The notes beneath the pieces are model-generated. The model was not told where the DNA came from and did no database searches. It saw nothing but the letters and a program-made list of their open reading frames with translations. A program made the translations under genes and the position numbers. Shown here in pieces: positions 38,201 to 44,276 of a stretch of 64,000 nt of DNA (position 1 is the first letter of the stretch; every line of letters begins with the position of its first letter). The stretch spans positions 12,711,019 through 12,775,018 of the forward strand of contig NC_135569.1 in assembly GCF_964340395.1 (NCBI RefSeq), read 5' to 3'. This DNA comes from Glandiceps talaboti. Taxonomy: Eukaryota > Hemichordata > Enteropneusta > Spengelidae.

Positions 38201-39592
38201 TACCAAATATGGCACCACAAAATACCAAATATGGAAGGATAATTACCAAATATGGTAGTTGAAAATGTTCAATATATTACAATTAAGAATACCAAATATA
38301 GGAGTACAGAATACCAAATATGGAAGGACAGAGTACCAAATATGGTGATACAGGATACCTAATATGGTACATGGTACAGCATACCAAATATGGCGATACA
38401 GAATACCTAATGTGGTGGTATAGAATTCCAAATATGGTGGTATAGAATACCAAATATGGAAGTGCAAATACCAAATATGGTAGTCACTAATGCTTCTGCT
38501 CACAGCTAGATCTCAGAATGATGTCTCAACACAAGCAAACTTTATCCCTCAATCTACAGACTGTTTCCCTGTTCACACAATTCTGTTTATATGTAGATGT
38601 TCTTTAACCCGTAGGATTCAAGTCCAGATTCAACAAGACAAAACAATGTAGGAGATAGAAGCTCATCCAGTTCATCCAAACCTGGAAGAAATGCAGTACT
38701 GAAACAAGCAAAGGTAGGTATATGGTTAGAAATCAGATGAAATTATAGGTCTATGGTGGATTAGAATTTAACCTACACAAACTGCAACTTGACCATGATT
38801 TTTCGATCAAACAACTAACAAAACTGAAAATCACTAAAAATTATTAAAACTATACCAGTAATTAATATATATGTGCCTATTAGAGATCTATTTTATCTGT
38901 GAGGACTAGTGAAAGGTTGAAATTGTGATTCCATTAGAGTGCTGATTTTTGGGTCCGGACTCAAAAATCAATTTGATTTGCTGTATGCATCATACTGTGT
39001 GTACTGCTATACAAATATGTCTACCTACAGGTGATTCAATATCTTGAATTCAGTACTTGTTCAAGGTGCTGGTGTAGGTGTTACGTTATTATACTTAAAA
39101 AAAAAAAGTGTCAAAAAATGTTCCAGTTACGTGAAGCTCATGCAGCTGTGAAAACCAACCAGATATTAGGCAAAGAGATCGAGTTATAGAAAAAAGTGGT
39201 CTTGAACAAAAGAATGCTCCGCTTTGATTCTTCTGGCTTCACTGATTGAATAGTAGTTTGTGAGAACTTGGAAATGAATTTTGGGTGTATAGCAATTTAC
39301 CTCATGCTAGAATGTCAAAATAGAACAAGGTTGTCTTCTTCTCTTGTGCACCTATATTAGTAATGCATGTGAAGCACATGAAGCGGAAGTTATGGTGTCG
39401 ACCAAGAAATTAAACATTCATTATTTTTATGATGCGCCCAGGCAGTAATATTCTATTTCAGGTATCGAGAATTCAGTTATATTAAGGAAAATGACTAGTT
39501 TGATAATGTTAATCCAATATACCAACATTTATTGATCAAACATTCTTTTTTCTGTTCATTTTCAGATGTGGGAGTCCATGTCGTCACAATAA
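3209..39592 (+). CDS. AFAP1: AFAP1-like actin filament-associated protein (16 exons seen, 5' incomplete)
   Basis: AFAP proteins are Src-binding adaptors that link signalling to actin filaments. Exons run 3209-3406, 5199-5289, 5956-7030, 7651-7717, 8144-8543, 9393-9600, 10036-10212, 11419-11645, 12251-12454, 14492-14578, 17676-17793, 35026-35064, 36820-37003, 37874-38099, 38615-38713 and 39566-39592. Each has AG before and GT after, and all phases agree. Identity rests on an N-terminal helix plus proline stretch, the FDSDASGSYEGYESD motif (human AFAP1 has a similar YDSDAMSSSYESYDEEEED region), two PH domains, a C-terminal coiled coil, and the ending AVLKQAKMWES, like VLRKAKEWE of AFAP1. About 1,140 residues are visible against about 730 in human AFAP1; the excess is mainly the large third exon. 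That exon carries an apparent 1-base frameshift. The start exon is missing. Vertebrate AFAP1, AFAP1L1 and AFAP1L2 arose later, so the gene is best called AFAP1-like. Confidence 0.88.
3360..4255 (+). repeat. 95-bp tandem array copying the exon end and splice donor
   Basis: Seven near-identical copies and two or three decayed ones follow the proline exon. Donor GT dinucleotides lie at 3407, 3502, 3597, 3692, 3787, 3882, 3977 and 4066, with weaker ones at 4182 and 4252. The period is 95 bp, shortening to 89 in one copy. Each unit has a proline-codon block, GTAAGT, a spacer with CTAACTAC, and CCTCCACCAG. The copies are very similar, so the expansion looks recent. Confidence 0.95.
3475..3501 (+). 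CDS. AFAP1: Candidate 27-nt microexon, copy 1 of an array
   Basis: Lies between CCTCCACCAG and GTAAGT. Spliced to the preceding proline exon it keeps phase and encodes APPSPPPLP. Equivalent 27-nt segments are at 3570-3596, 3665-3691, 3760-3786, 3855-3881, 3950-3976 and 4039-4065, plus an 18-nt in-frame version (ALSPLP) at 4234-4251. The intervening introns would be 62-68 nt, each with a CTAAC branch-like site about 30 nt before the acceptor. Use of these exons is inferred; no transcript data are available. Confidence 0.45.
4256..5198 (+). other. AFAP intron, no gene seen
   Basis: AT-rich intron remainder between the proline array and the next exon. A fragment near 4,700-4,735 (CCGACCGACCCTAG) resembles the head of the repeat family at 11,727 and 15,639. 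Nothing else is recognisable. Confidence 0.6.
5199..5289 (+). CDS. AFAP1: AFAP-like exon: Tyr/Asp/Asn-rich linker
   Basis: Starts after CTCACAG, completes an Ala codon (phase 1) and reads SPPPGGVMQNGVLYDNTLNYDYADD. It ends at GTAAGT in phase 2. It continues the proline segment of the previous exon and would follow any microexons used. Confidence 0.8.
5333..5620 (+). repeat. tRNA-derived SINE, copy 1
   Basis: The head has an RNA polymerase III A box (TGGCTGAGTGG, 5342-5352) and B box (GGTTCGAACCC, 5385-5395) at tRNA spacing. It is followed by a body with a GGTACTCCGGTTTCCTCCTG block and an A/T-rich tail. A second copy at about 15,020-15,300 shares the B box, the body block (CACCCCAGTTTCCTCCTGCT) and the tail. 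It is a retroposon and not a functional tRNA gene. Confidence 0.75.
5956..7030 (+). CDS. AFAP1: AFAP-like large exon: Ser-rich, acidic, tyrosine-motif region (frameshifted)
   Basis: Enters in phase 2 (completes Lys) and reads ISKVIKPDDFYEEPVPL; AFAP1 has YYEEAVPL at the matching place. It then has SIYEDTELAIDKGEG and KKLS, and at about 6,143 the frame moves. The rest is open in the next frame to ACA-G at 7030, and that frame joins in phase to the following exon. A paralogous module inside the exon (EDTDLGIEKGE...KKLS, about 6,478-6,580) is one base longer at this point, which supports loss of one base in the first module. The region is rich in Ser/Pro/Asp and repeats YEDT, YQDI, YDDL and YQDV, which could be phosphotyrosine sites. 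Human AFAP1 has no comparable long insert. Confidence 0.75.
6143..6180 (+). other. Apparent 1-base deletion (frameshift) in AFAP-like exon
   Basis: The upstream frame stops at 6,229. The downstream frame is open from at least 6,169 to beyond 7,030. From TTATCA to TAAAAT the first module has 37 bases where the second has 38. It could be a sequencing error, an allele, or a true disabling change; the rest of the gene is intact. Confidence 0.7.
7031..7650 (+). other. AFAP intron, no gene seen
   Basis: Short intron between GTAGAA and CCGTCTCTAG. An open frame on the minus strand (7,094-7,324) has no family resemblance and is taken as chance. Confidence 0.6.
7651..7717 (+). CDS. AFAP1: AFAP-like exon: FDSDASGSYEGYESD motif
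   Basis: Encodes GGFDSDASGSYEGYESDD, matching the YDSDAMSSSYESYDEEEE segment that precedes PH domain 1 in AFAP1. Enters phase 1, leaves phase 2 at GTAATT. This short exon is one of the best family markers in the window. Confidence 0.85.
8144..8543 (+). CDS. AFAP1: AFAP-like exon: PH domain 1
   Basis: Starts after TATTTTAG with a Ser/Thr/Lys linker, then the first PH domain from about HYGVLYQKRL through WSKRFCMI and HVLKISH to AQKWLN. The closing PH helix with its conserved Trp spans the junction to the next exon. PH domains bind phosphoinositides or protein partners at membranes. The exon is 400 nt and ends in phase 0 at GTAAGT. Confidence 0.88.
8544..9392 (+). other. AFAP intron, no gene seen
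   Basis: Ordinary AT-rich intron. No array, RNA gene or transposon was recognised. Confidence 0.5.
9393..9600 (+). CDS. AFAP1: AFAP-like exon: end of PH1 and linker
   Basis: Reads ILTECAKATIS, completing the PH1 helix, then a Thr/Pro/Glu linker with KVIIIERKDSATGEE. Leaves phase 1 at GTAATC. It contains one AGCGCCCTC motif (9452-9460) within coding sequence. Confidence 0.85.
9601..10035 (+). other. AFAP intron with G tract
   Basis: Contains a G-rich run near 9,830-9,850. No gene seen. Confidence 0.6.
10036..10212 (+). CDS. AFAP1: AFAP-like exon: basic linker between PH domains
   Basis: Encodes PKMAKKNLADSLAQ, then KAKHFAKKKGKKKSPTSP, a Lys-rich stretch where AFAP1 also has a Lys-rich linker (KKITKIISLGKKKPS). 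Phase 1 in and out, donor GTAAGA. Confidence 0.85.
10391..10399. promoter_or_regulatory. AGCGCCCTC motif (CTCF-core-like)
   Basis: One of about 17 GCGCCCTC or close variants in the window. Others are at 9452, 13685, 14986, 15214, 37071, 37342, 37813, 43623, 43671, 44521, 44783, 44818, 49634, 49658, 49767 and 59553. The function here is unproven. Confidence 0.3.
10573..10703. mobile_element. Snapback MITE, about 131 bp
   Basis: The left end reads CCAATATTTTTCTTGATCAG. The reverse complement of the right end reads CCAATATTTTTCTCCATTTA. The arms continue pairing through GGAAAATAC, CACCTAAG/GACCTAAG and TTGTC. Partial relatives occur near 16,350-16,410 and 50,058-50,150, so it is a dispersed family. 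Confidence 0.7.
10704..11254 (+). other. AFAP intron with C tract
   Basis: A C-rich CCACCCC run occurs at 11,125-11,156. No gene seen. Confidence 0.6.
11255..11365 (+). pseudogene. Decayed duplicate of PH2 exon start
   Basis: About 110 bp resembling the next 100 bp (11,368-11,468), which hold the intron end and exon start of PH domain 2. Shared blocks include TGTTACTATGGTTACA, TGTGCAGTAC and GGAAATGGAACAAA. The copy has lost the AG (ACATG instead of ACAGG) and gained an AT-rich insertion, so it should not be spliced. Confidence 0.8.
11419..11645 (+). CDS. AFAP1: AFAP-like exon: PH domain 2, strands
   Basis: Starts GYLNV, as in AFAP1 PH2 (GYLNVLSNSRW), then WNKCWCIVKDN and VPLQGCDLQP (AFAP1: IPLRGCEVIP). 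It ends KDALVYAE in phase 0 at GTATGT. It is among the strongest matches to AFAP proteins. Confidence 0.9.
11727..12064. mobile_element. Dispersed repeat family R, copy 1
   Basis: About 340 bp with short inverted ends: TGGTTCCGGTTAC at the left, and GTAATTGGAACCACA at the right. A similar copy lies at about 15,639-16,000, sharing CACCTAGTTTTTCAC, TCCAATCTGTAAT, GCTGTACATCTGAT and AGACACTCG blocks. No coding capacity, so a non-autonomous DNA transposon is likely. Confidence 0.65.
12251..12454 (+). CDS. AFAP1: AFAP-like exon: PH2 C-terminal helix and linker
   Basis: Reads CVSLDEMARWIRTLIHEIGS (AFAP1: SSSEDMGRWIGILLAETGSS), with the PH helix Trp, then EYVEPEA and ELRARVIKSADGE. Phase 0 at both ends; donor GTAGGA after KLFEKQ. 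Confidence 0.9.
12455..13603 (+). other. AFAP intron, no gene seen
   Basis: AT-rich, no recognised gene. A short internal duplication (AAGGTCAGAGGTCAAATCCATTGA and variants) occurs near 13,047-13,100. Confidence 0.5.
13604..14061. mobile_element. Non-autonomous DNA transposon with THAP-related segment, copy 1
   Basis: Terminal inverted repeats CAGGGATGTAGCTA and TAGCTACATCCCTG bound 458 bp. A second, shorter copy at 43,236-43,449 has the same ends and shares the right half (TTTTCAGGAATTT, GGxTATTAxCGCCT). Inside, on the minus strand, is a reading frame with a THAP-type zinc-finger start (see 13,709-13,891). THAP domains are the DNA-binding domain of P-element transposases, so this is probably a deleted member of a P-like family. 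A clear target-site duplication was not seen. Confidence 0.7.
13709..13891 (-). pseudogene. THAP-domain fragment in transposon
   Basis: From about residue 26 it reads HCCFPRCLNNTK, then LHFYRIPRDKALKKRYYE. This follows the THAP pattern CxxxC, a spacer, F-x-x-P-x-D and a basic stretch before the conserved Trp. The later Cys and His of the C2CH finger are absent. The frame ends at GTATGA, which could be an old exon donor. The fragment is too short to function. Confidence 0.6.
14123..14204. repeat. (CA)n microsatellite
   Basis: About 80 bp of nearly pure AC dinucleotides. The His/Thr or Cys/Val reading frames across it are artefacts. Confidence 0.98.
14492..14578 (+). CDS. AFAP1: AFAP-like exon: acidic linker
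   Basis: Reads LGDNLYMDVTMDFDDDDYDAV; both ends are phase 0, between CACACTAG and GTAAGT. It keeps the frame from KLFEKQ. AFAP1 has a comparable HYDYIDVEM stretch after PH2. Confidence 0.75.
14579..15019 (+). other. AFAP intron with local repeat
   Basis: Four diverged units of about 65 bp at 14,625-14,870 (AGCCATCTTAAAATCAGTTTT, CCATAGGATATGCCTTCTTA and similar). No gene. Confidence 0.6.
15020..15300 (+). repeat. tRNA-derived SINE, copy 2
   Basis: Diverged A box (GTGACTGAGCAG), good B box (GGGTTTGAACCC, 15072-15083), body block CACCCCAGTTTCCTCCTGCT and an ATT-repeat tail. Same family as 5,333-5,620. It contains an ACTAGGGCGCTG motif at about 15,213. Confidence 0.75.
15639..16000. mobile_element. 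Dispersed repeat family R, copy 2
   Basis: Same orientation and internal order as the copy at 11,727-12,064, with ends TTGTTCCAGTTAC and GTAATCGGAACTA. Somewhat diverged, no coding frame. Confidence 0.65.
16001..17675 (+). other. AFAP intron, no gene seen
   Basis: AT-rich. A partial relative of the snapback element of 10,573 is near 16,350-16,410 (TCCTTAGGTCACTTGTATTT). No exon supported. Confidence 0.5.
17676..17793 (+). CDS. AFAP1: AFAP-like exon: linker before the coiled coil
   Basis: Reads DLKTASGQKMQEAPSSAR, then GQFIRKLTDQLTDSSRTGNPV. Phase 0 in, phase 1 out at GTAAGA. No direct AFAP1 match, but phase and position fit the gene. Confidence 0.7.
18690..19400. repeat. Tandem array, about 115-150 bp units
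   Basis: Five or six diverged units, each with CAACAAT or GCAACAAAT, AGACAxxCACAACTGTAGTA, TTTTTATCAAAA and ACACCTGTTTG. Confidence 0.7.
19765..20010. repeat. Tandem repeat, about 100 bp, three copies
   Basis: Units contain GTGGTCCTGACAGGTCGAAC, CACTGGATTTGCTGTCCCTG and GAGGTGTTCATGAAGTG. The open frames on both strands here come from the repeat. Confidence 0.8.
20110..20510. repeat. Tandem repeat, about 125 bp, three copies
   Basis: Units contain TTGCTAGGAATAATTGCTAA, ACCAGTGCGxAA, GGAATTTAGTTxAAGTTCAC and a TTGATGTCAAAAACCATTCA block. Confidence 0.75.
20611..20694. mobile_element. Foldback sequence with 30-bp arms
   Basis: GCAGTAAGGTCGTATCTGC and GCAGATACGACCTTACTACA pair, and the arms extend outward through CAGTG/CACTG and CGTCG/CGACG around a loop of about 18 nt. 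It may be a short MITE or an RNA hairpin. Confidence 0.6.
21221..21550. repeat. 48-bp minisatellite, seven copies
   Basis: Unit includes TAGTCTAGTTCCTATACAGT, then ATCGTTACCATTTACACCTC. Single copies occur at about 46,240-46,291 and, reversed, at 61,615-61,657. The unit is thus also dispersed. Confidence 0.92.
21720..22340. repeat. Degenerate purine-rich repeat
   Basis: Loose repetition of CAATGAAAG, ATTCATTTTACTGAAAAAA and CATCAAA blocks, roughly 50 bp apart. Diverged, no coding. Confidence 0.5.
24027..24345. repeat. 17-bp minisatellite
   Basis: About 18 copies of GAGTCCTTCCTACCACG and variants. In the middle, two variants alternate to give a 34-bp higher-order period. Confidence 0.93.
25045..25262. 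repeat. Tandem repeat, about 30 bp
   Basis: Seven or so units of the type CTATAGGGCAACCCTACAAA followed by ATATGGTGAC. Confidence 0.85.
26899..26928. repeat. Poly-G tract
   Basis: Near-pure G run that could form a quadruplex or mark an assembly weak point. Confidence 0.9.
28620..28900. repeat. Tandem repeat, about 58 bp, five copies
   Basis: Units contain GTGTAGGTGAAATCTAACTG, AGATAGT, CCAGGTACCTTACCAGTTAA and GGGTAG. Confidence 0.8.
30330..30679. mobile_element. 350-bp MITE with ATTA target duplication
   Basis: Ends are AGCCTGTCCATA at the left and TATGGACAAGGCT at the right (inverted, one mismatch). The subterminal regions share GGATCCAAT/ATTGGATCC. ATTA flanks both sides (30,326-30,329 and 30,680-30,683). 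No coding capacity. Confidence 0.75.
32731..33240. repeat. 69-bp tandem repeat, about seven copies
   Basis: Units contain TTGGTTGGGTCAATGTTACC, GATATGTACTTGGT and GACGTTAAGCCAAGTCAGAT. Spacing between successive TTGGTTGGGT is 68-70 bp. Confidence 0.9.
33530..33740 (-). repeat. Dispersed repeat, inverted relative of 37,560-37,750
   Basis: Shares, in reverse complement, the CCACTAGAA, AGTTCTCAAAGAC and AGTCACT...TTTTTGCTAGC blocks with the segment at 37,560-37,750. Confidence 0.6.
35026..35064 (+). CDS. AFAP1: AFAP-like 39-nt exon
   Basis: Sits between GATTACAG and GTATAT and reads SKGKQNEDSLSE. Phase 1 in and out, so it could be skipped without changing frame. It lies at the end of a 17-kb intron. 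Confidence 0.6.
35162..35515. mobile_element. MITE with about 80-bp inverted ends, copy 1
   Basis: The left arm has ATTAAAGTTGCCATATGGAT, then GAGGATTTGGTATTTATTTT and so on to GTCGTGGCTTC. The right arm is its near-perfect reverse complement, ending CCATATAGTAACTTTAAT. A second copy is at 53,244-53,487. No coding frame. Confidence 0.85.
35516..36050 (+). other. AFAP intron, no gene seen
   Basis: AT-rich intron. A loose two-copy duplication near 35,745-35,950 (GTTTACTGCTCTCCTGTTAT and relatives). Confidence 0.5.
36051..36690. repeat. Tandem repeat, about 60-65 bp, about ten copies
   Basis: Units contain CCCACAGGCACTTGTGGAAC, ATTTAACATT and ACATTCAACCCTxAxTGTTC. Diverged, AFAP intron. Confidence 0.85.
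36820..37003 (+). CDS. AFAP1: AFAP-like exon: coiled coil, first part
   Basis: Reads GKTVERTILDSSSDNTFLEK, then KVKIQRRLSHVHKLQTQRE and DERSQLNKMLSDLRAHKSE. AFAP1 has the matching coiled coil ([20 protein letters not shown]). Phase 1 in, phase 2 out at GTAAGT. Confidence 0.88.
37004..37873 (+). other. AFAP intron with GAGGGCGC motifs and a dispersed repeat
   Basis: Contains GGGGGCGCT (37,071), GAGGGCGCT (37,342) and GAGGGCGCCCT (37,813). The last belongs to a block with relatives at 44,515 and 44,815 (TGTGAGGGCGCCCTATCACG, CATACCTTACAGACTACA). 37,560-37,750 is the plus-oriented partner of 33,530-33,740. Confidence 0.6.
37874..38099 (+). CDS. AFAP1: AFAP-like exon: coiled coil, second part
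   Basis: Reads EKKLMCRDDSERRKIDNN, then DLEIQQIEEEAQQVNTQFDK and LSDQLEDAEEG. It matches the second half of the AFAP1 coiled coil (LEEECRQKEAERVSLELELT). Phase 2 in, phase 0 out. Confidence 0.88.
38196..38490. repeat. Short tandem repeat, AATACCAAATATGG
   Basis: About 13 copies of AATACCAAATATGG with 5-10 bp spacers. Open frames across it on the minus strand are repeat artefacts. Confidence 0.9.
38615..38713 (+). CDS. AFAP1: AFAP-like penultimate coding exon
   Basis: Reads DSSPDSTRQNN, SSSSSSKPGRN and AVLKQAK. AFAP1 ends ...[21 protein letters not shown]. Phase 0 at both ends. Confidence 0.88.
38900..39130. repeat. Dispersed repeat, partner of 42,560-42,785
   Basis: Shares TGTGTACTGCTATACAAATA, GGTGATTCAATAT, AAAAAATGTTCCAGTTAC and GGTTGAAATTGTGAT with 42,560-42,785 in the same orientation. 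Confidence 0.7.
39566..39592 (+). CDS. AFAP1: AFAP-like terminal exon, nine codons with stop
   Basis: After TTCATTTTCAG it reads MWESMSSQ and TAA. It completes the KQAKMWES ending that corresponds to RKAKEWE of AFAP1. This sets the stop codon of the gene. Confidence 0.88.
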   Translation: MWESMSSQ

Positions 39593-40348
39593 TCCTGATT
39601 TTCTATATTTTATCATTATTTAATACTTGCTGACTAAATGAAGACACACAAGTGTGTACAGGCAGAGTGGTGTGTTTGGTTGATACAGTATAACATATCC
39701 ATAACATACAACAAAGTCCAGCTATGGAAGCTAAACAGAAAGAAACAATGTTTTGGTCACATGCAGTTAGTTAGATTCACTGGCTATCACTGAATTTGTG
39801 ACAGCTTCACTGATTGGCTCAGGTGAATTTATAAGCGATTCACTGATTGGCCTAAAGTGAATTTATAAAAGGTTCATTCTTTGCCTCAATGGATGTAGAA
39901 GAGGTTCACTGATTGGCTACAAGTGAATTCTATTTTTGTAAGAGTTTTACTGATTGGCTTAAAATGTACATTGTATATGTAAAAGGATCACTGATTTGTC
40001 AAACATGAATTTCATAATGTCACCTTGTGTCCATGCTGCCAAGTTTGTTTTTTAGTCAAATATGCCAACAGTGTATGTTCATAAATTTAAATTTCATTTT
40101 GCACCAAGAAATACTAATACCACATAGATGGAATGTTTCCACACATAAGTGTTTATCACTGTAATGCTAAAAGTGATTCTTCAGAGGGTCATGAAAGAAA
40201 AACGTTCCAACCATAATGTTTAGTGTACAGTCATGTATTGCATAATGGCTTTCTATCAGGAATCAGTGGAGTAACAAATTACAGGAGAAAGAATGATGCA
40301 TTGGTGTTTTACTTGTGAGATATGATATTTTACACACACAGACACACA

Positions 40349-40387
<39 letters not shown>

Positions 40388-42750
40388 CTTCAAGTGTACA
40401 ATATATGAAGAATTATGGAGGTGCAGTGCACAGTTGAGATGTAGATGTAGAAATGTTATCATGTTGAGTCCAAACATAGACCCCACATGAATTTCGTGTT
40501 GGGTCTATGCTCCAAGTGTAAGGTTTTTAGCAGAAGCGTGTTTCTACTGCACTGTAAAAGAATAGTTGTCATTTCAGTGTGATTGGGTAAATGATCCTGA
40601 TGTGTTTATTGTGTCTCTGTTCCTGTTAGTCTAGAGTTGCAATGTGTCTATCTGTGTGTTATAAACAATGAACACCACAACAACTTCATTTCTCCTGTAT
40701 AGAGTCAACGAATGTCATGTCGTCGTGTCTGTTAAACGTGTCAAATCTCTACGTCAAAACAATTTTTTGGAATGTTGTAGAGTTATGTAATTATTTCCAC
40801 AATTGTGTCTTCTATTCTCCTCTTAGTCACTTTCAAATCAATCAATTTTTACTGAGGATTTTTTAATCCCAAGCCAATAGTCGCACTTTTTAAATCAAAA
40901 TCTTGAATTTTAATCAGTCTAATATGTAAATTTTCTCAAACACATGTAATTTTATAACTTTCTTTTTTTTTTTTAAATGTTTCACGATCATGGTTTTAAA
41001 AAATATGTTTATTCAAAGTTGCAATGAATACTAAAGTTTGATTCTATAAGAGTTTTTATAGAAAATTAATTGTAGATTTTGTCTGACACTCTCTCTGCTC
41101 AACTCTTTGTTTTAAGATTATTTTTTCTCACGCCAAATGATTCTGTAGAATCATCTAAGGAAAGGTTTACTATAAATAACTAAAAAATGTAAAAGTTACA
41201 TTATATTGTCTATAAACTATATGTTGGGCTTGATTTTTTTGATTTTCAAAGATGTCTCTCTCCACCGTATAGTCAAATGGCTTTCTCTAGCACAACTTTC
41301 TGTGCTTACCAACGACAGTGGTTGTCTAGTGCTATTGGAGGGTTGATAAAAACATAATGACGGTATCACATTCTCACGCGACTTACTTTCTGATTGGAGC
41401 TGGTGTTCCCCTAATAGTCAAACACTCCGAATGAAGTAACCAATGACAACCACCTGTCAGTGTGTGATGGATTACTACTGACATGCACTATTCACCCTTT
41501 CCCCAGCAGGAGATTTAATAGCTAGATTTTCAGTAGATTATGTCCATTTGACTAGATGTGGAGAGAGAGATCGTAGAAACTCAAGCCACCAAGTATAGTT
41601 TCTAGACAGTGCTTGGATTATAGATCTACACAGTAAAAACAAAATTCTTTTTAGCGATATACTTATAACACAATTTATATTAACTGTAAACCAATTCTTC
41701 TACCTGTTCACTTCACAAGCCTTTCCCAATATTGACACAGCCATAGAAACATACAGTTTATTGCTCAAAACATCCATTTTAGCTATTACGTCAGGGTTTA
41801 TTTGTCAACAATTGTGAAAACTTTTAAACCAAAATTTATTTTCTCTGTACACTTTTAAACCAAGGACTACTTTCTGTACATTTTCAAGACAAATTCTATT
41901 ACCTGTATACACATCCAAAACAAATATAGATTCTATTTTATGCACACTAGGAACTTTATTGTCATCCAAAATCTATTTAAATTGAATTATTTTCATGACA
42001 AAATAGTGTTCTTAAGTACCATATTGGATATATTTCCTGCAAAAGCCAATTCTATCCTCTATACAGTTGTAGAAATCTGAGGATGTTTTCAAAAATTACA
42101 GAGGCTGAGTTCGGCAAACTGTATCACCTATGGTTCAGGTTTTATCACTCGAATTGTCACAGTTTTTAAAGACAAATTTAGTATCGGAAACAAAGATTGG
42201 ACTGACAAAATATTAAACTGCAAATGCTAAGTTTTTGTAATGTTTATATGCAATAGTTTATACAACTTTGCATAAATTGGTAACCATGGAAACATTCCAA
42301 TCTATATTTAGACTACATGCTCTCTTTATACTCAGGGAATAACTTGCCACTTTGTTTATAAACTTCACTTACATAATCCGTATCACCTGATACAGAGGCT
42401 ACTCAAACTCATCTTACCTTTTGTTACAGATTTAAAGCTACACTTGCTGTAATTGGAGTATTTTATTTTTCCATAAATATATTCATTGAAAATTGTTAAA
42501 ATGCCGCTAATAAGACGTTGTACATGTTGATTTGAGGTTGATTTTCTCCAGAATTAGTACAGTATGAGGTTGAAATCGTGATCACAATGGAGCCACCGAT
42601 TTTAGGGTATGGACCCAAAACTCAATTTTGTTTGATTTATTGCACCATATCTTGTGTACTGCTACACAAATACATTCACTTGCAGCTGATTCAATATTGT
42701 TCAGGGTGTGTATGATATTAAAAGTAAGTCAGTATATTGAATAAAAGAGT
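39593..42750 (+). other. Probable long 3'UTR or downstream region of the AFAP-like gene
   Basis: No coding frame. The first clear AATAAA found is at 42,740-42,745 and an ATTAAA is at 42,212-42,217, so the 3'UTR could be 2.6-3.1 kb; the end is not established. Repeats include 39,775-39,990 (about five units with CACTGATTGGC and GTGAATT), a (CA)n run, and loose units of about 40 bp at 41,810-41,960 (CTTTTAAACCAA, TTTCTGTACA). Confidence 0.4.
40333..40386. repeat. (CA)n microsatellite
   Basis: About 50 bp of ACAC repeats with two interruptions. Confidence 0.97.
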
Positions 42751-42813
42751 TTCAAAAAATGTTTCAGTTACAGACAGTGTGCCTTTAAAGACTTAATTTA
42801 CACCTGATACCAC

Positions 42814-42900
42814 AGCCTGGAATCTATGCAGATTGGATTTTTTATATTCGTCTTTCAAAAGACGAATATTAAAAATCTAATTTGCATGGATTCCAGGCTA
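42814..42900. mobile_element. Near-perfect 87-bp palindrome
   Basis: AGCCTGGAATCTATGCAGAT pairs with the right end ATTTGCATGGATTCCAGGCT. The centre is TTCGTCTTTCAAAAGACGAA. The arms are about 42 bp with a few mismatches. Probably a short foldback MITE. Confidence 0.8.
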
Positions 42901-43235
42901 ATGATGCCATATTATTGCTGTGTTTTGCACTATATTGAATATCAAGCATTTAATTGACGTGTTGAATTTTAACTTTTATATATCATGTTTAACCAAGATA
43001 ATGTATGGGATAATTCTGTATAACATGGAATAATTGCTGAGTAACTGTAATATGCAAATATTAGAGATTCGTATGTAAGACAAGTAATTATGTATTCAGA
43101 TTTATTTAGTGATGCTAATATTATGGTGTGTATGCAAATTAACACACACTGGGCACTGCTGCTTTGATGATCTGTGACTTCCAATTAACAGCGCTGATAT
43201 TCAAACAGAATGTAATACGTGTAGTTAAGTACGAA

Positions 43236-43449
43236 CAGGGATGTAGATTATAAAGGGGCGGTAGCCGGCAAAATCAACCGGCTACTCTGCTAAGTTTTGC
43301 CGGCTATCTTTTCAGGAATTTTTTTATATTCTGTGTTTCAACCAGTATATCATTTTTCCGTTATAGGGCAGATTTGTAAGTCTTGTTCCTGGATATTATC
43401 GCCTACTTTTCAAATTTTAACGGCAACTTTAAAAAGAGCTACATCCCTG
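43236..43449. mobile_element. CAGGGATGTAG transposon, copy 2
   Basis: Begins CAGGGATGTAG and ends CTACATCCCTG. The right half matches the element at 13,604-14,061. An internal GTAGCCGGCAAAAT...GCCGGCTA inverted repeat is seen. The THAP segment is missing. Confidence 0.7.
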
Positions 43450-44025
43450 ATAAGTATGATGCCTGTAATTAAAGTCTTCATGACCATTTTAATGTCAATT
43501 TGTATGCACCATATACTCAGAAGGAAGCTCATTAGCATAAAAGGATGACCAATATTTTTATAGTCCTTTATTTTGGAGCTACACACTGCTGAGTAGAGTT
43601 AAGACGAGTCCAACTACCAAAGAGCGCCCTCAGAGGCCAAACAGTGAATAATATACATTTTTTTTCAAAGAGCGCCCCCAATGGTAAAATAATGTTGATT
43701 TTTAATTTTCCAAAATATAATCGGCCATTAATTTTTTTATACGACTTATTAACGTTATAGAAGCATATCATGTTTTAAAATGCGGAATATAAATTTTAAT
43801 GTGTGCATATACGCTAAGCACAGAATAAGTGTAAAAGATTATTTTAAAATTTCATTATTTAGTTGAGTATGTACTTGTACTCTATACAGTGGCAATAAAT
43901 ATAAGACAAATGCACAGTTTTAGTTTGTTGGTCTTATTTCAATGCATGCATTTTCCCCACTACAACTTCATCTTTTCATGTACGATCCATTTTGTAATCT
44001 CGCCACATCAAGTGAATATTAATGT
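43450..44025. other. Intergenic, two GCGCCC motifs
   Basis: No gene. AGCGCCCTC at 43,623 and AGCGCCCCC at 43,671. Confidence 0.5.
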
Positions 44026-44276
44026 GTGTATGCATGCATATGTATGTATGTACGAATGCATGCGTGTGTCTGTGTGTGTGTATGTATGTATGTATGTGTA
44101 TTATGTATGTACGTAAATATGTATGCATGTGCATGTGTGTGTGTACGTACGTACGTACGTAAGTGCATGCATATGTGTGTACATGAATGCATACATGTAC
44201 CGTATGTGTGTATGTATGTATAGTGTAGTATGTATGTATGTATGTATTATAATGTATTGTGTGTATGTGTGTGTGT
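44026..44276. repeat. TGTA/TG microsatellite
   Basis: Compound TGTA, TGTG and GTAC repeats. All frames across it (Met-Tyr-Val-Cys rich) are artefacts. Confidence 0.97.

Noticed and set aside
38196-38490. Minus-strand frames of 86 and 63 residues (HIWYS repeats)
   Set aside because: Translations of the AATACCAAATATGG repeat.
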